Shown: positions 16,160 to 25,352 of the stretch, one piece after another
How positions within the stretch are numbered: position 1 is the first letter of the stretch
Layout of the letters: every line of letters starts with the position of its first letter
Source of the DNA: Palsa-506 sp963836355
GTDB taxonomy: Bacteria > Actinomycetota > Actinomycetes > Streptosporangiales > Streptosporangiaceae
Assembly (NCBI GenBank): GCA_963836355.1
Contig: CAWIJO010000014.1
Coordinates: forward strand, 62,001-126,000
DNA: 64,000 nt
Direction: 5' to 3'
Translations under genes and position numbers: made by a program
The notes under the pieces: generated by a model
What the model was told of the DNA's origin: nothing
The model's database searches: none
Seen by the model: the letters and a program-made list of their open reading frames with translations, nothing else

Positions 16160-17296
16160 CTAGGGATTGTTCAGCCATTCGCGGTAGACGGCAGCGAGCG
16201 CGGCCCGGCGAGCCGGATCCGCGAGGACATCGACGCTGTCGACCCACTGCTCCGCGCTACCTGCCCGCACGGTGAGCCGGGCCAGTACCGGGTCGGTGAC
16301 GGTCGCGAGCAAGCCGTTGGCGATCTCCCCGGCGACCGTCCGGTAGGGGCGGCTCCAGAACTGGGTCACTCCGGCGGCCGGCCCGGGCAGGCCCCGGCGG
16401 CGTTGCACATCAAGCAGCACCTCGATCGCCGTGGCCAGGGCGGTCTCCCGCTCCTGCCAGTCAGCCGCGGTGGCGGCAACCTCCAGTGGTCCGGCCAGCG
16501 CGGCCGCGCACGGCAGTCTGGCGAACATCGCCTCGCGCCACTTGTCATAGGGTCGCCACTGCCGGTGCAGCAGGAATGCCAGGCTGATCAGGTCACTGAC
16601 CAGCCCTGCGGATAGCAGCCGGGACTGCAGCCGCTGCCCGGTGTCCGCCGTGCGGCCGATCAGCGGCATCCGCTGCTCCAGTCGCCGCCAGCCGCAGGCA
16701 ATCAGGTAACGCTCGACGCCGGGCGGGTACCAGGCCAGTCCACGCCGCAGCACAGGCAGCTCGGCGGTGGAGTCGGCGTAGACGGGGCCGGCCAGCACCT
16801 CAAGCACGCCCTGGCCCGCCAGCGTCAGCCAGTCCTGGACGGCCAGGCCAGCTAGCGGGTTGACGCCCAGCCTGCTGGCGGCGAAATCCCCGACCGTGGC
16901 GACCTCGACCCGATGGGACACCGCGGCATCCCAGGTGGTCGCGAACCGGACCGGAAACCCGCCGAAGCGCTCCGGCAGCTGGCTGGCGAGCAGGTCCCGC
17001 ACCAGCCGCACGGCTTTCCGGTCGGCCTCGTCGACCAGCACCGTCAGCCGACCACCCCAGTCGTGATCGCGGCTCATCGCGTCGTCCAGTCCGAGCACGT
17101 CAGAGCCGGAACCGAGCCTGGCCGCGGCATAACGCAGCCCGGGCAATTCCCGCTGCAAGAGCGGCCCGACCACGCCGCGATGAAAGGCCGCGCTGAGCTC
17201 TATCCCGCTGAGCTCGGTGCCGCTGAGCCCGGTGCCGCTGAGCCCGGTGCCGGGAAGGCTGGTCCCGTCCTCGTCCTGGCGCGGATGGGTGCTCAT
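16160..17296 (-). CDS. DUF4037 domain protein (nucleotidyltransferase-like)
   Basis: The start is ATG 17296 (MSTHPRQDEDG); the longer frame upstream is Pro/Arg-rich and unlikely to be coding. Near the N-terminus a run of LSGT-type pentapeptides (LPGTGLSGTGLSGTELSG) forms a short internal repeat, followed by YAAARLGSGSDVLGLDDAMSRDHDWG. In DUF4037 proteins this SRDHDWG segment is the metal/nucleotide-binding part of a nucleotidyltransferase-like fold. FGGFPVRFATTWDAAVSHRVEV and a helical C-terminus (LLHRQWRPYDKWREAMF) also match that family. The biochemical role is unknown. It is monocistronic, convergent with the remnant to its left and divergent from the dehydrogenase gene. Confidence 0.82.
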   Translation of the reverse strand: MSTHPRQDEDGTSLPGTGLSGTGLSGTELSGIELSAAFHRGVVGPLLQRELPGLRYAAARLGSGSDVLGLDDAMSRDHDWGGRLTVLVDEADRKAVRLVRDLLASQLPERFGGFPVRFATTWDAAVSHRVEVATVGDFAASRLGVNPLAGLAVQDWLTLAGQGVLEVLAGPVYADSTAELPVLRRGLAWYPPGVERYLIACGWRRLEQRMPLIGRTADTGQRLQSRLLSAGLVSDLISLAFLLHRQWRPYDKWREAMFARLPCAAALAGPLEVAATAADWQERETALATAIEVLLDVQRRRGLPGPAAGVTQFWSRPYRTVAGEIANGLLATVTDPVLARLTVRAGSAEQWVDSVDVLADPARRAALAAVYREWLNNP

Positions 17297-17535
17297 AGCA
17301 ACGATGACAGCGCACCGGCCATCAGCTGTCGACAGATTTGCTTCAGGCCGGACCGGTCGACCAGCCGCCCGAGCACCGGCGGCCGGCCGACCCGGCGGCC
17401 GACCCGGCGGCCGTGGCCGACCACCAGCGCATTTGACAAGGCCAGCCGCCGGAACTGCAATGACCGCCAAGGACAAGTTACCCGGGGTGGCGTCCGTGCG
17501 CTGGCCGGCGACGGGCCGAATCTTAGGAGCGCCGC

Positions 17536-18516
17536 ATGACCGTGACCGAGGCCGGGCGCAGCAGCGCGGGCATCGACCTGGCCGTCCTGGAGGAGATCCA
17601 GCAGCGCGTGCTGTGGCTGGCTACCCGCATCGTGGACGCGGCCAACCACGACCGTGATACCGGCGACGGCGTCAAGGTCGGCGGCCATCAGGCATCAAGC
17701 GCCAGCCTGGTCAGCATCATGACCGCCCTGTACTTCGCGCACCTGGACGCCCCGGACAAAGTCAGCGTCAAGCCGCATGCCTCACCGGTCTTCCATGCCA
17801 TCCAGTACCTGCTCGGCAACCTGGACCGGGGCTACCTGCCGACGCTGCGCGCCTTCGGCGGCCTGCAGTCCTACCCGAGCCGTACCAAGGACCCGGACAC
17901 CGTCGACTTCTCCACCGGCTCAGTCGGGCTCGGCGCGGCAGCGCCGCTGTTCGCGGCGGCCGCTCGCCGGTACGTCGATGCGCATTTCGGGGCCAGGCCG
18001 CCGAGCAGGTTCGTCGCGCTGATCGGCGACGCCGAGCTAGACGAGGGCAACATCTGGGAGGCCGTCGCCGACCCGGCTACCGACGGCCTCGGCAACGTGC
18101 TGTGGATTATCGACGTGAACCGCCAGTCGCTGGACCGGGTCGTGCCCGGCATGCGTATCGCCCAGTGGGAACAGCAGTTCGGGGCAGCGGGCTGGCACGT
18201 CGCCGAGGCCAAGTACGGCCGCCGGCTGCAGGTGGCGTTCGCGCAGCCAGGCGGCGAGTCACTGCGGGCGTGGATTGATCAGATGCCGAATGAGCATTAC
18301 CAGTCGCTATTCGGGTCGCCAGAAGGATCCGTTAAAAATCGGTTCCTGGACGGTGCGCCTGCTGATGTCCGGCAGTTCTGCGCCGGCCTGGCCAGTGACG
18401 GCGAGCTAGCTGGCCTGGTCACCGACCTTGCCGGGCATGACATCGGCGCGCTGCTTGCCGCATTCGAAGCGTGCGACCGCCAGGCCGGCCAAGTGTGGTG
18501 TTCGCGTACACCGTAA
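17536..18516 (+). CDS. Transketolase-like pyruvate dehydrogenase E1, N-terminal (TPP-binding) part; frameshifted
   Basis: This frame encodes the N-terminal two-fifths of a transketolase-type E1 enzyme: GDGVKVGGHQASSASLVSIM, KPHASPVFHAIQYLLG, VDFSTGSVGLGAAAPLF and the thiamine diphosphate motif GDAELDEGNIWE followed by IIDVNRQSLDRVVPG. The arrangement is like the homodimeric AceE subunit, but the whole protein (about 810 residues with the next piece) is somewhat shorter. The frame ends with WCSRTP-stop, whereas the downstream frame continues with VVFAYTVKGWGLPMAGHPRNH, exactly what the family shows next. A missing base near 18485-18495 explains this. If it is a sequencing error, the gene is intact; if real, activity is lost. 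No E2 or E3 gene is nearby. Confidence 0.8.
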   Translation: MTVTEAGRSSAGIDLAVLEEIQQRVLWLATRIVDAANHDRDTGDGVKVGGHQASSASLVSIMTALYFAHLDAPDKVSVKPHASPVFHAIQYLLGNLDRGYLPTLRAFGGLQSYPSRTKDPDTVDFSTGSVGLGAAAPLFAAAARRYVDAHFGARPPSRFVALIGDAELDEGNIWEAVADPATDGLGNVLWIIDVNRQSLDRVVPGMRIAQWEQQFGAAGWHVAEAKYGRRLQVAFAQPGGESLRAWIDQMPNEHYQSLFGSPEGSVKNRFLDGAPADVRQFCAGLASDGELAGLVTDLAGHDIGALLAAFEACDRQAGQVWCSRTP

Positions 18517-19979
18517 AGGGCTGGGGACTGCCGATGGCCGGCCACCCGCGCAACCACTCCGCGCTGCTGACCACGGCCCAGGTCGACGAGATGCGGGAGC
18601 GGCTGGGCCTGACGCCGGCCACTGAGTGGGACCGGCTGGACCCGATGACGAAGGCCGGGCAGTGGGTCGCGTCCCGGCGCGAGCACCTGGCCCGCGCGAC
18701 GCGAGTCAGCGGCCCGGCCGTTACCGTGCCCGACTCCACCGGGATGCGCTCAGGCAAGCCGATCTCCACCCAGGAGGCGTTCGGCCGGATCCTGGTCAAC
18801 CTGTCCCGCGATGACGGCGTGGCACCATACCTGGTGACCACCGCGCCGGACGTCGCCACCTCGACCAACCTGGCCGGCTTCATCAACAGGAAGGGCGTAT
18901 TCAGCCCGGCAGCGCAGCGGTCGTGGAGCGAGGATTCCTTGCTCAAGTGGACTGAGGGACCGGACGGGCAGCACATCGAGCTTGGCATCAGCGAGATGAA
19001 CCTATTCCTGCTGCTCGGGCAGCTTGGGCTGGCCTGGGACCTGTCCGGACAGGCATTGCTGCCGGTCGGCACCGTGTATGACCCGTTCGTGCTGCGCGGC
19101 CTGGACGCGTTCATCTACTCCGTGTACTCCGGCGCGCGGTTCGTGGTGGCCGGCACGCCGTCGGGCGTCACGCTGGCGCCGGAAGGCGGCGCGCACCAGT
19201 CGACGATCACCGCGTCCGTCGGCCTTGAGCTGCCGAACGTCACGTTCATCGAGCCCGCGTACGCGGCGGCCTTGGACTGGCTGATCTGCGGCGCGCTGCA
19301 GTCGATCGCGGTCGCGAACGCTGCGCCGCCCGGGACGACAGTGGTCGACGGCGGCTCTTACTACTTCCGGCTGACCACCCGGAGTATCGACCAGGGGCCG
19401 TTCGCCCGGGCGCGGGACCGGCTCGGCGATGCCATCCTGCGCCGCCAGGTGCTGGCCGGCGCGTACCGGCTGGTCGATGCCGCTGAGCCGCCGGGCGCGG
19501 CCTGGGCCGCTGGCAACGACGGAGCTGCTGGCGGCGGAACTGCAGGCGGCGGAACTGCAGGCGGCGGAGCACCGCTGGTTTATCTGGCCGGCTGCGGCGC
19601 GGTCCTGCCGGAGGTGCTCGCCGCCGCTGCCGAGCTCGCCGACGAGGGGATCGCCGCGCATGTCGTCGACATCACCTCCGCCGACCGGCTTTACCGTGCG
19701 TGGCAGCGCACCCTGCGGCAGGGCGTACGCACCGCCACGGCGCCATCCATCCCGGGCGCACTGCGGACGGTGTTTCCCGACCGGGCGCCGATCGTGACCG
19801 TGCACGACGCCGCTTCACACACCCTGAGCTGGCTCGGCTCGGCCCTCGGAGTACCCGCGGTCAGCCTCGGGGTAGACACGTTCGGTCAGTCCGGCGCCGT
19901 CGCTGACCTGTACCGGGCGCATGACCTGGACTCCGGTTCCATCGTCAACGCTGCCCTCGCCGCACTGTCCCTGCGCTGA
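18471..19979 (+). CDS. Transketolase-like pyruvate dehydrogenase E1, C-terminal part; frameshifted
   Basis: This frame carries the rest of the E1 protein. It reads VKGWGLPMAGHPRNH (family continuation after the TPP half), then the pyrimidine-binding domain with DVATSTNLAGFINRKGVF, IELGISEMNLFLLLGQLG (the conserved Glu) and YDPFVLRGLDAFIYSVYSG. The transketolase C-terminal domain follows, with VVDITSADRLYRAW and HTLSWLGSALGVPAVSLG. Family-like sequence begins only near 18490, so the first residues are out of frame and an independent start is unlikely. A Gly-rich insert (GAAGGGTAGGGTAGGGAP, about 19528-19572) comes from a 12-bp repeat (ggcggaactgca). Together with the upstream frame this is one gene interrupted by a single-base shift. 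Confidence 0.78.
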   Translation: MRPPGRPSVVFAYTVKGWGLPMAGHPRNHSALLTTAQVDEMRERLGLTPATEWDRLDPMTKAGQWVASRREHLARATRVSGPAVTVPDSTGMRSGKPISTQEAFGRILVNLSRDDGVAPYLVTTAPDVATSTNLAGFINRKGVFSPAAQRSWSEDSLLKWTEGPDGQHIELGISEMNLFLLLGQLGLAWDLSGQALLPVGTVYDPFVLRGLDAFIYSVYSGARFVVAGTPSGVTLAPEGGAHQSTITASVGLELPNVTFIEPAYAAALDWLICGALQSIAVANAAPPGTTVVDGGSYYFRLTTRSIDQGPFARARDRLGDAILRRQVLAGAYRLVDAAEPPGAAWAAGNDGAAGGGTAGGGTAGGGAPLVYLAGCGAVLPEVLAAAAELADEGIAAHVVDITSADRLYRAWQRTLRQGVRTATAPSIPGALRTVFPDRAPIVTVHDAASHTLSWLGSALGVPAVSLGVDTFGQSGAVADLYRAHDLDSGSIVNAALAALSLR

Positions 19980-20101
19980 GCGGGCGATCTAATTACGGCC
20001 CGCGAGCGCCTTCGCATTGGTCTGTCACTGGCGTGGCATTGCTGACATCGCCCGGCGGTGTGCAGAGCCCGATAGCCTGCTGGCTGACCCGCTCTCGCTT
20101 A

Positions 20102-20142
20102 CCGGAGCTGCCGAGCTCCGGAGCTGCCGAGCTCCGGAGCTG
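20102..20142. repeat. 16-bp tandem repeat upstream of the amidase gene
   Basis: CCGGAGCTGCCGAGCT occurs twice in tandem (20102-20117, 20118-20133), followed by a partial third copy. It lies about 20 bp before the amidase start and could affect its expression or be slippage-prone sequence. Confidence 0.6.
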
Positions 20143-20161
20143 GTGCCACTGACGCTGAACA

Positions 20162-21124
20162 ATGGACCCCATGACTGACTACCGGCAGCGCTCGCGGTTC
20201 CGCCGTCGCGGCCCGGCCATGGCGCTGGTGACAGCCGCCGTAGCCGGCTGCCTGGCCGTCTCGGGCTGCGGCGCCGACGCGGCCGGGCCTGTTCCCGCCG
20301 GTACGCAGACAGCAGCGGGCCAGGCGAGCCCGTCGGCCAGCGCGCAGCATTCCGCGGTCGCGCAGCATTCCGCGGGCGCGCAGCCGTCGACGACGAGCCG
20401 TCCGAAGCCAGCCACGGCGGCCCACACGAAGGCAGCCGCGGGCAGCACGGCCGGCCGCGCGGCCAGGCCGCTGGCCGGAAAGATCATCGGCATCGATCCC
20501 GGGCACAACGGCCGCAACAACACCGACCCGTCCTACCTCGATCACCTGATCTGGAACGGCCGGGAGTGGGAGACCTGCGATACGACCGGCACCGCGACCG
20601 ACAGCGGTTACCCCGAGCCGCGATTTACCTGGCGGGTCGCCCGGTTCCTGCGCACTGACCTGCGCCGGGACGGTGCGCGAGTGGTCATGACGCGGACCAG
20701 CAACCGGGGCGTCGGGCCGTGCGTAAGCCGGCGGGCCCAGATCATCAACCGCGGGCACGCAGACGCGGCGATCGACATTCACGGGGATGGCGGGCCTGCT
20801 GCCGGCCGCGGGTTCGCGATCCTCGAGCCTGTCCGTGACGGCCCGAACGACAAGGTGATCAGGTCCTCGGAACGGCTCGGCCGGGACGTGCGGCGCGCGT
20901 TCCTGCACCGCACGTCGATGCCGGAGAGCACGTATGACGGAGTCCATGGCATCACCCACCGCGACGACCTGGCCGGGCTCAACCTGACCCGCGTTCCTAA
21001 GGTGCTCATCGAATGCGGCAACATGCGCAACGCCACCGATGCGCGGCTGCTCACGTCGGCCCGGTTTCAGCGGCGGATAGCCAGCGCGCTGATGGCGGCG
21101 ATCATCCGTTTCCTCCGGCATTGA
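20162..21124 (+). CDS. N-acetylmuramoyl-L-alanine amidase (Amidase_3) lipoprotein
   Basis: The 320-residue protein starts with basic residues and a hydrophobic segment ending in the lipobox LAVSGC (Cys about 36), so it should be lipid-anchored outside the membrane. A Ser/Ala/Thr-rich linker with repeated AQHSA follows. The catalytic domain has IDPGHNGRNN (first zinc His), DIHGDGG (His) and VLIECGNMRNATDA (catalytic Glu), as in the zinc-dependent Amidase_3 family. That family cleaves the bond between MurNAc and the peptide stem. Extra Cys residues (WETCDTTG, GPCVSRR) may form a disulfide. Start ATG 20162 or 20171 are equally possible; neither has a strong ribosome site. Role: cell-wall remodelling. 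Confidence 0.88.
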   Translation: MDPMTDYRQRSRFRRRGPAMALVTAAVAGCLAVSGCGADAAGPVPAGTQTAAGQASPSASAQHSAVAQHSAGAQPSTTSRPKPATAAHTKAAAGSTAGRAARPLAGKIIGIDPGHNGRNNTDPSYLDHLIWNGREWETCDTTGTATDSGYPEPRFTWRVARFLRTDLRRDGARVVMTRTSNRGVGPCVSRRAQIINRGHADAAIDIHGDGGPAAGRGFAILEPVRDGPNDKVIRSSERLGRDVRRAFLHRTSMPESTYDGVHGITHRDDLAGLNLTRVPKVLIECGNMRNATDARLLTSARFQRRIASALMAAIIRFLRH

Positions 21125-21281
21125 GCCAGGGCCACCGGGCGCCCGCCGGGCCCCGGCTCGCGCATGAACTCGGGGCGCCGCGGGTCCGCGCCTACCGTAA
21201 CGGCTGCCGGCCAGCATAAGATGAGCATCTTAACCAATATGCAGGCAGTCTTCCCTAGCTAGTCCGGCGGTCAACTGCACA

Positions 21282-23834
21282 ATGGCGCAGGTAGACATCA
21301 TCTATTCGGTATTCGTCTCCTCGACGAGCGCCGATCTGCTACGATACCGCGCTCGTGCGCGTGACATCCTGCTGACCCACAACCTGCGCCCGCTGGAGAT
21401 GGAGTACTTCCCGGCAGAGTCTGGGACTACCAGAGATGTACTCGATCACTATCTTGACTCCGCCGACGGAGTCGTGCTCATCGCCGGTGCACGATATGGA
21501 TCGCTTACCGATCAGGTCAGCTACGTGGAGTGGGAATTCGAGCAGGCCCTGGCCCGAGGAATTCCGGTCGTCTGCCTTATAATGTCCAAGGCAGAGCGAG
21601 AACTGAACCGCTTCGTTACGAAGCCTGAACGAGATCGGCAGGAGCGCTTTATTGACCGGCTTCTACAGCACTCGAAAGCTGCTGAGTTTGATCGGCACAA
21701 TTTTGATCGCGCATTTGCCGGTGCAATTAATTTACTTCCCCGGCAATTTCGCCAGAGTGCTGGCCTGATCCGCCTTTCACAGCACAGCGCTGCCCTTGAT
21801 TCCGCTTCTTTCAAACTGCAAAACCTCCGGAGCCACCACACGCTTGTTCGCTTGCTTTCCGGCCTGGGGATGATACGCGAGCACGGTCTATATTTAGCGC
21901 AAGGAGGCACTCACCGCATGAATGCCAACCAAGACCGCGTGCTGCTGGGCAGATTTATGGAACTGCTATATCAGGACCTTGTCGATCAGCCTGTCATAAC
22001 TCGGACAATGGAAGCCATAGTACGCCGGCTCATCGATCGGCTGCACAGCTTCGCCAGCCCAGCTGGATTCATGCCGGAGAGCCTCAGCGAGCTTGAGGCG
22101 AGTATCGACGAGCTTTTCGGGTCGACTTTGTCAACGCTGAAGGCGACAAGCATACATTCCAACTACGATGCTTTAGCGAGCTACAAAGGATACTGGCAGG
22201 ACGGTCAACTCGGGCCGTTCTTTATTCATAAGAATGAGCAATTCCTGTCGCGCCGCGAGGGTCAGCAACTGCTACGCGTATTCGCGTGCGACTCAGTCGC
22301 CAGCGCGGTCGGCGAAGAATGGTTTAATGACACGGTGATTCCGCAGGTCAAGCATGGCGCCGCCGTCAAGGTGATAGAAATTGACCCGGCCAGGGTGCTT
22401 ACCTATGAAGATTTCGGCATCTACGAGCACCAGTCGGGAAGCGACTCCGCAGGTAATTACCTTCTCCTGGCGCCGAGGGACCGGAATCTTGAGCAAGACG
22501 GCCTAACAACATCAGTTACCGCAGATAGCGGTACGGTAGCCGACTATTCACGCAAATTTGACATACTCTGGGCGCAATCCGCCGCACCATTGGAACTGCT
22601 TGATTCAGGTCGGCTCGATAAGGCGGAACGCCGACCCCTGGGCAGGTATGGGCTGGGCAAGGTAACTGACATTTTCGGTCGGCAGGTAATCCTCCGCAGG
22701 ATGGAAAGGCTAGACACCGGCGAAAGACTGGACACTTCGGCCACTGGATTCGTGCGTAAATATCAGCAGCCTTATGCCGAGGCAATATCCAATCATCTAA
22801 AACTACGCTTCCCTAGCGTGCGGAGCGTATTGTACGTGGGTGATACACATAAGAATGACGGTGGTGTAATCCGCAACCTGCAGGCACTAAACTGGGACGT
22901 AAGCGGTTTTATCTGCTCCCCGGACCTTGGCATCTCCCGGCTGTGGTTCCAGGATATCCTGTACACAAATAGCTGGACCGATCTAGTAGGATTTGCGGAC
23001 AAGGTATTCGGCAAAGCCGGACCGGGTACTATGGCGCTATTTGACATAGACCAGACTCTGTGGGCACCCAAGGGGATCCACGACCGGCCGCTAAGTAACA
23101 GCCGGACGCGCGCGATGTCCAGGATGATCGATGGGTACGTCCGTGACCTGGATAGCGATGTAGCGAAGCATGCCAGGGCGCGGATAGGGCCGCTCTATCG
23201 GGAGGTATCGAAAGTAAAGTATCTGCCGCTGACTCTAGACAATGAGGACTTTAAAGCAGCAATATGCGTGTTCCTGAGCCTGAATATAGTGTTCGACAAG
23301 CACTTGCTCAAGAGCGCGGGCGCCCGGATATACGAGGATCTCGGGCGATCCGACCCGGACGAGTTCCTAGATATTGTGCGTAAGGAATACTTGCCCAGTT
23401 TTATGCGCCGCGCAAAGGACGACGACGAGAATATCAGACGATTCCTCACGGAGACACTGGCAGCGACATATACTTCTCAGTACAAGTCCTATGGCAACGC
23501 CAACGGCATCCTGATCAATGCCGTTGTGGATCACCTACAAGACATCTTCCAGGAGACTGCGGCAGCCGCTCCAACTCAATATCATGCATTTCGGGCTAAG
23601 GAGCTGGAGGAAGCGCTTAGCTGCGTTAGCGGTAACGGCGGATTTAGCGAACAGCTGATCCTGAATAAGCCTGCATGGGACGTTGCCAGCTGGCTTAAGC
23701 GCCGAGGTGCGCATCTTCTCGCTCTCTCCGATCGGCCGGACGAATCAACGGTCTCGGCTGATGGAAATTCGCTCCTTGACGCGAGCATGATGGTCTATGG
23801 CAAAAATATCTCTGATCTCCTGCCCGAGGATTAA
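21282..23834 (+). CDS. DUF4062 domain protein fused to a HAD-like phosphatase domain
   Basis: The 850-residue protein begins with a DUF4062 domain (about 8-100): YSVFVSSTSADLLRYR, LEMEYFPAES, LDSADGVVLIAGARYGSL and YVEWEFEQALARGIPVV. This TIR/SIR2-like Rossmann fold is common at the N-terminus of STAND and effector proteins. The middle (about 250-450) is unassigned. The C-terminal part carries a HAD-type nucleophile motif FDIDQT (D588-x-D590-x-T592), then a helical cap and LLALSDRPDEST near 812-823. VGDTHKNDGG at about 525 may belong to the same fold. The gene uses many A/T-ending codons (aaa, ata, tta) unlike its neighbours and sits next to a transposase remnant, indicating horizontal transfer. 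Function is unknown; a phosphatase or nucleotide-signalling effector role in defence is speculative. Confidence 0.75.
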   Translation: MAQVDIIYSVFVSSTSADLLRYRARARDILLTHNLRPLEMEYFPAESGTTRDVLDHYLDSADGVVLIAGARYGSLTDQVSYVEWEFEQALARGIPVVCLIMSKAERELNRFVTKPERDRQERFIDRLLQHSKAAEFDRHNFDRAFAGAINLLPRQFRQSAGLIRLSQHSAALDSASFKLQNLRSHHTLVRLLSGLGMIREHGLYLAQGGTHRMNANQDRVLLGRFMELLYQDLVDQPVITRTMEAIVRRLIDRLHSFASPAGFMPESLSELEASIDELFGSTLSTLKATSIHSNYDALASYKGYWQDGQLGPFFIHKNEQFLSRREGQQLLRVFACDSVASAVGEEWFNDTVIPQVKHGAAVKVIEIDPARVLTYEDFGIYEHQSGSDSAGNYLLLAPRDRNLEQDGLTTSVTADSGTVADYSRKFDILWAQSAAPLELLDSGRLDKAERRPLGRYGLGKVTDIFGRQVILRRMERLDTGERLDTSATGFVRKYQQPYAEAISNHLKLRFPSVRSVLYVGDTHKNDGGVIRNLQALNWDVSGFICSPDLGISRLWFQDILYTNSWTDLVGFADKVFGKAGPGTMALFDIDQTLWAPKGIHDRPLSNSRTRAMSRMIDGYVRDLDSDVAKHARARIGPLYREVSKVKYLPLTLDNEDFKAAICVFLSLNIVFDKHLLKSAGARIYEDLGRSDPDEFLDIVRKEYLPSFMRRAKDDDENIRRFLTETLAATYTSQYKSYGNANGILINAVVDHLQDIFQETAAAAPTQYHAFRAKELEEALSCVSGNGGFSEQLILNKPAWDVASWLKRRGAHLLALSDRPDESTVSADGNSLLDASMMVYGKNISDLLPED

Positions 23835-23879
23835 GCGATAGGCGGCAACATGATCACCGCAGACTTCGGACTAACCTGC

Positions 23880-24359
23880 CCCGCCCGGGCGGCCCGCGCG
23901 AGGCTGCCAGTGCCCATCCGGCGGCGGACCTGGCCGAGGTCACCCGGATCTACGGCATCCGGCACTGGATCGAGCAGAGCTACAAGCAGGTCAAGGACCA
24001 GCTGGGCTGGGCCGACTTCCAGGTACGCTCCGACACCGCGATCCGCCGGCACCAGGCGCTGGTCAACTGCGCGTTCTGCTTTTGCTGGGACGCCTGGTTC
24101 CACGACCACCCCGCCCGGCACGAGACCGTGGCACCGCGGCGAGCGCCCCGCCGCGGAGAGGGGGGGCCCGCGCGCCGCCGTCCCGCCGGCACCGTCCTGG
24201 CCACGGGCGCTACGCGCGGTGCGCGCCTGGCTTTCCCCCTGGACCGCGCTGCAATGCTACTGGAACGCCTGGTCGAACGCGCCCCCGCCGCCCCAGCTGC
24301 AAGCACTCATGAACTCGGTCGCGGCAGGCTGCGGCCTGCATCTTTATCTCCGTAATTAA
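23880..24359 (+). pseudogene. IS701-type transposase, C-terminal remnant
   Basis: One frame reads LAEVTRIYGIRHWIEQSYKQ and GWADFQVRSDTAIRRHQALV, then CAFCFCWDAWFHDH, typical of the DDE transposase C-terminus of IS701/IS4-like elements. After about 24130 the continuation is in another frame (WPRALRAVRAWLSPWTALQC, then PPPPQLQALMNSVAAGCGLHL), so there is at least one frameshift. The N-terminal two-thirds and terminal inverted repeats are not seen. It is an inactive fragment just downstream of the foreign-looking DUF4062 gene. Confidence 0.78.
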
Positions 24360-24369
24360 CAAACTACCG

Positions 24370-25302
24370 CTAGTCATGCGCAGGCGCTGGCAGCACATGC
24401 GCCCCCTTTTTCGCCACCGGCACCGGCTCCGCCCACCACCCGTTGGGGCGCCGGTCTTGCGCCGCTGCTACCAGCCGCTGGTCGTCGGGCACCAGCGCGA
24501 GCACGCTGGGCCCCGATCCACTGACCACCGCGGCGACGCGAGCTGCCCGCAGATCCGCCACTAGCCTGGCCGTGTCCGGCATAGCCGCCGCGCGGTAGTC
24601 CTGGTGAATGCGATCCTCGGTCGCGGCGAACAGCAGCTCGGGCGCACCAGTGAGAGCCCGGACAAGCAATGCCGCGCGCCCCGCGTTGAAGGCGGCATGC
24701 TCGTGCGGGACGCTGGCGGGCAGCGCGGCCCTTGCATGCGCCGTATATCCCCGGTGGATAGGCACGAAGACGACCGGTATCACTCCATTGGCGTCGTGCA
24801 GCGACACCGCATGGGCAAGGTCGCTGCCCGAGCTTGCCTCGATCCACGCGATGCTGAACCCGCCGAGCACACACGGCGCCACGTTGTCGGGATGTCCCTC
24901 GATTTCGACAGCCAGCCGGATGACAGCGGCCAGGTCGAGCCTGCCAGTCCCGCCCTCGACGAGATGCCTGGCCAGCAGGATGCCGGCCACGATGGCAGCC
25001 GAAGAAGAGCCCATCCCCCGAGCCTGGGGAATGCGGTTCACGCATTTCAGCTCGATGCCGGCTGGTCTGCCACCCAGCTTGTCGAAAGTGACCAGCATGG
25101 CCGCAGCGACGAGATGCCGCTCATCGTCGGGCAATTCGCCGGCGCCTTCCCCCGACACGCTGACTCGCACGCCAGCGCCAGTGACCGTGGCCGTGGCCTC
25201 GTCATACAGGGAAAGCGCGACGCCGAGTGAGTCGAAGCCAGGGCCGAGGTTAGCGCTGGTGGCAGGCGCTGCCACCGTGACCGGGCAGGTCAGGAAAACC
25301 AT
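24370..25302 (-). CDS. thrB: Homoserine kinase
   Basis: This 310-residue GHMP-family kinase catalyses ATP-dependent phosphorylation of L-homoserine in threonine synthesis. It shows the N-terminal VAAPATSANLGPGFDSLGVA, the ATP-binding loop PQARGMGSSSAAIVAG, GHPDNVAPCVLGG, and the C-terminal SGSGPSVLALV motif. Length is normal for the family. It is usually linked to hom and thrC in actinobacteria; neither is adjacent here, so the gene has become an orphan at this locus. A diverged copy of the dispersed repeat lies about 50 bp upstream of its start. Confidence 0.93.
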   Translation of the reverse strand: MVFLTCPVTVAAPATSANLGPGFDSLGVALSLYDEATATVTGAGVRVSVSGEGAGELPDDERHLVAAAMLVTFDKLGGRPAGIELKCVNRIPQARGMGSSSAAIVAGILLARHLVEGGTGRLDLAAVIRLAVEIEGHPDNVAPCVLGGFSIAWIEASSGSDLAHAVSLHDANGVIPVVFVPIHRGYTAHARAALPASVPHEHAAFNAGRAALLVRALTGAPELLFAATEDRIHQDYRAAAMPDTARLVADLRAARVAAVVSGSGPSVLALVPDDQRLVAAAQDRRPNGWWAEPVPVAKKGAHVLPAPAHD

Positions 25303-25352
25303 GCTCGCATACTAGACGGATGGCCCCGGCGACGATCAATTCCGTAACGGTC

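Noticed and set aside
18471..18516. Programmed ribosomal frameshift in the dehydrogenase gene
   Set aside because: No slippery heptamer or downstream hairpin is seen, and the family needs no frameshift. A base deletion or error is simpler.
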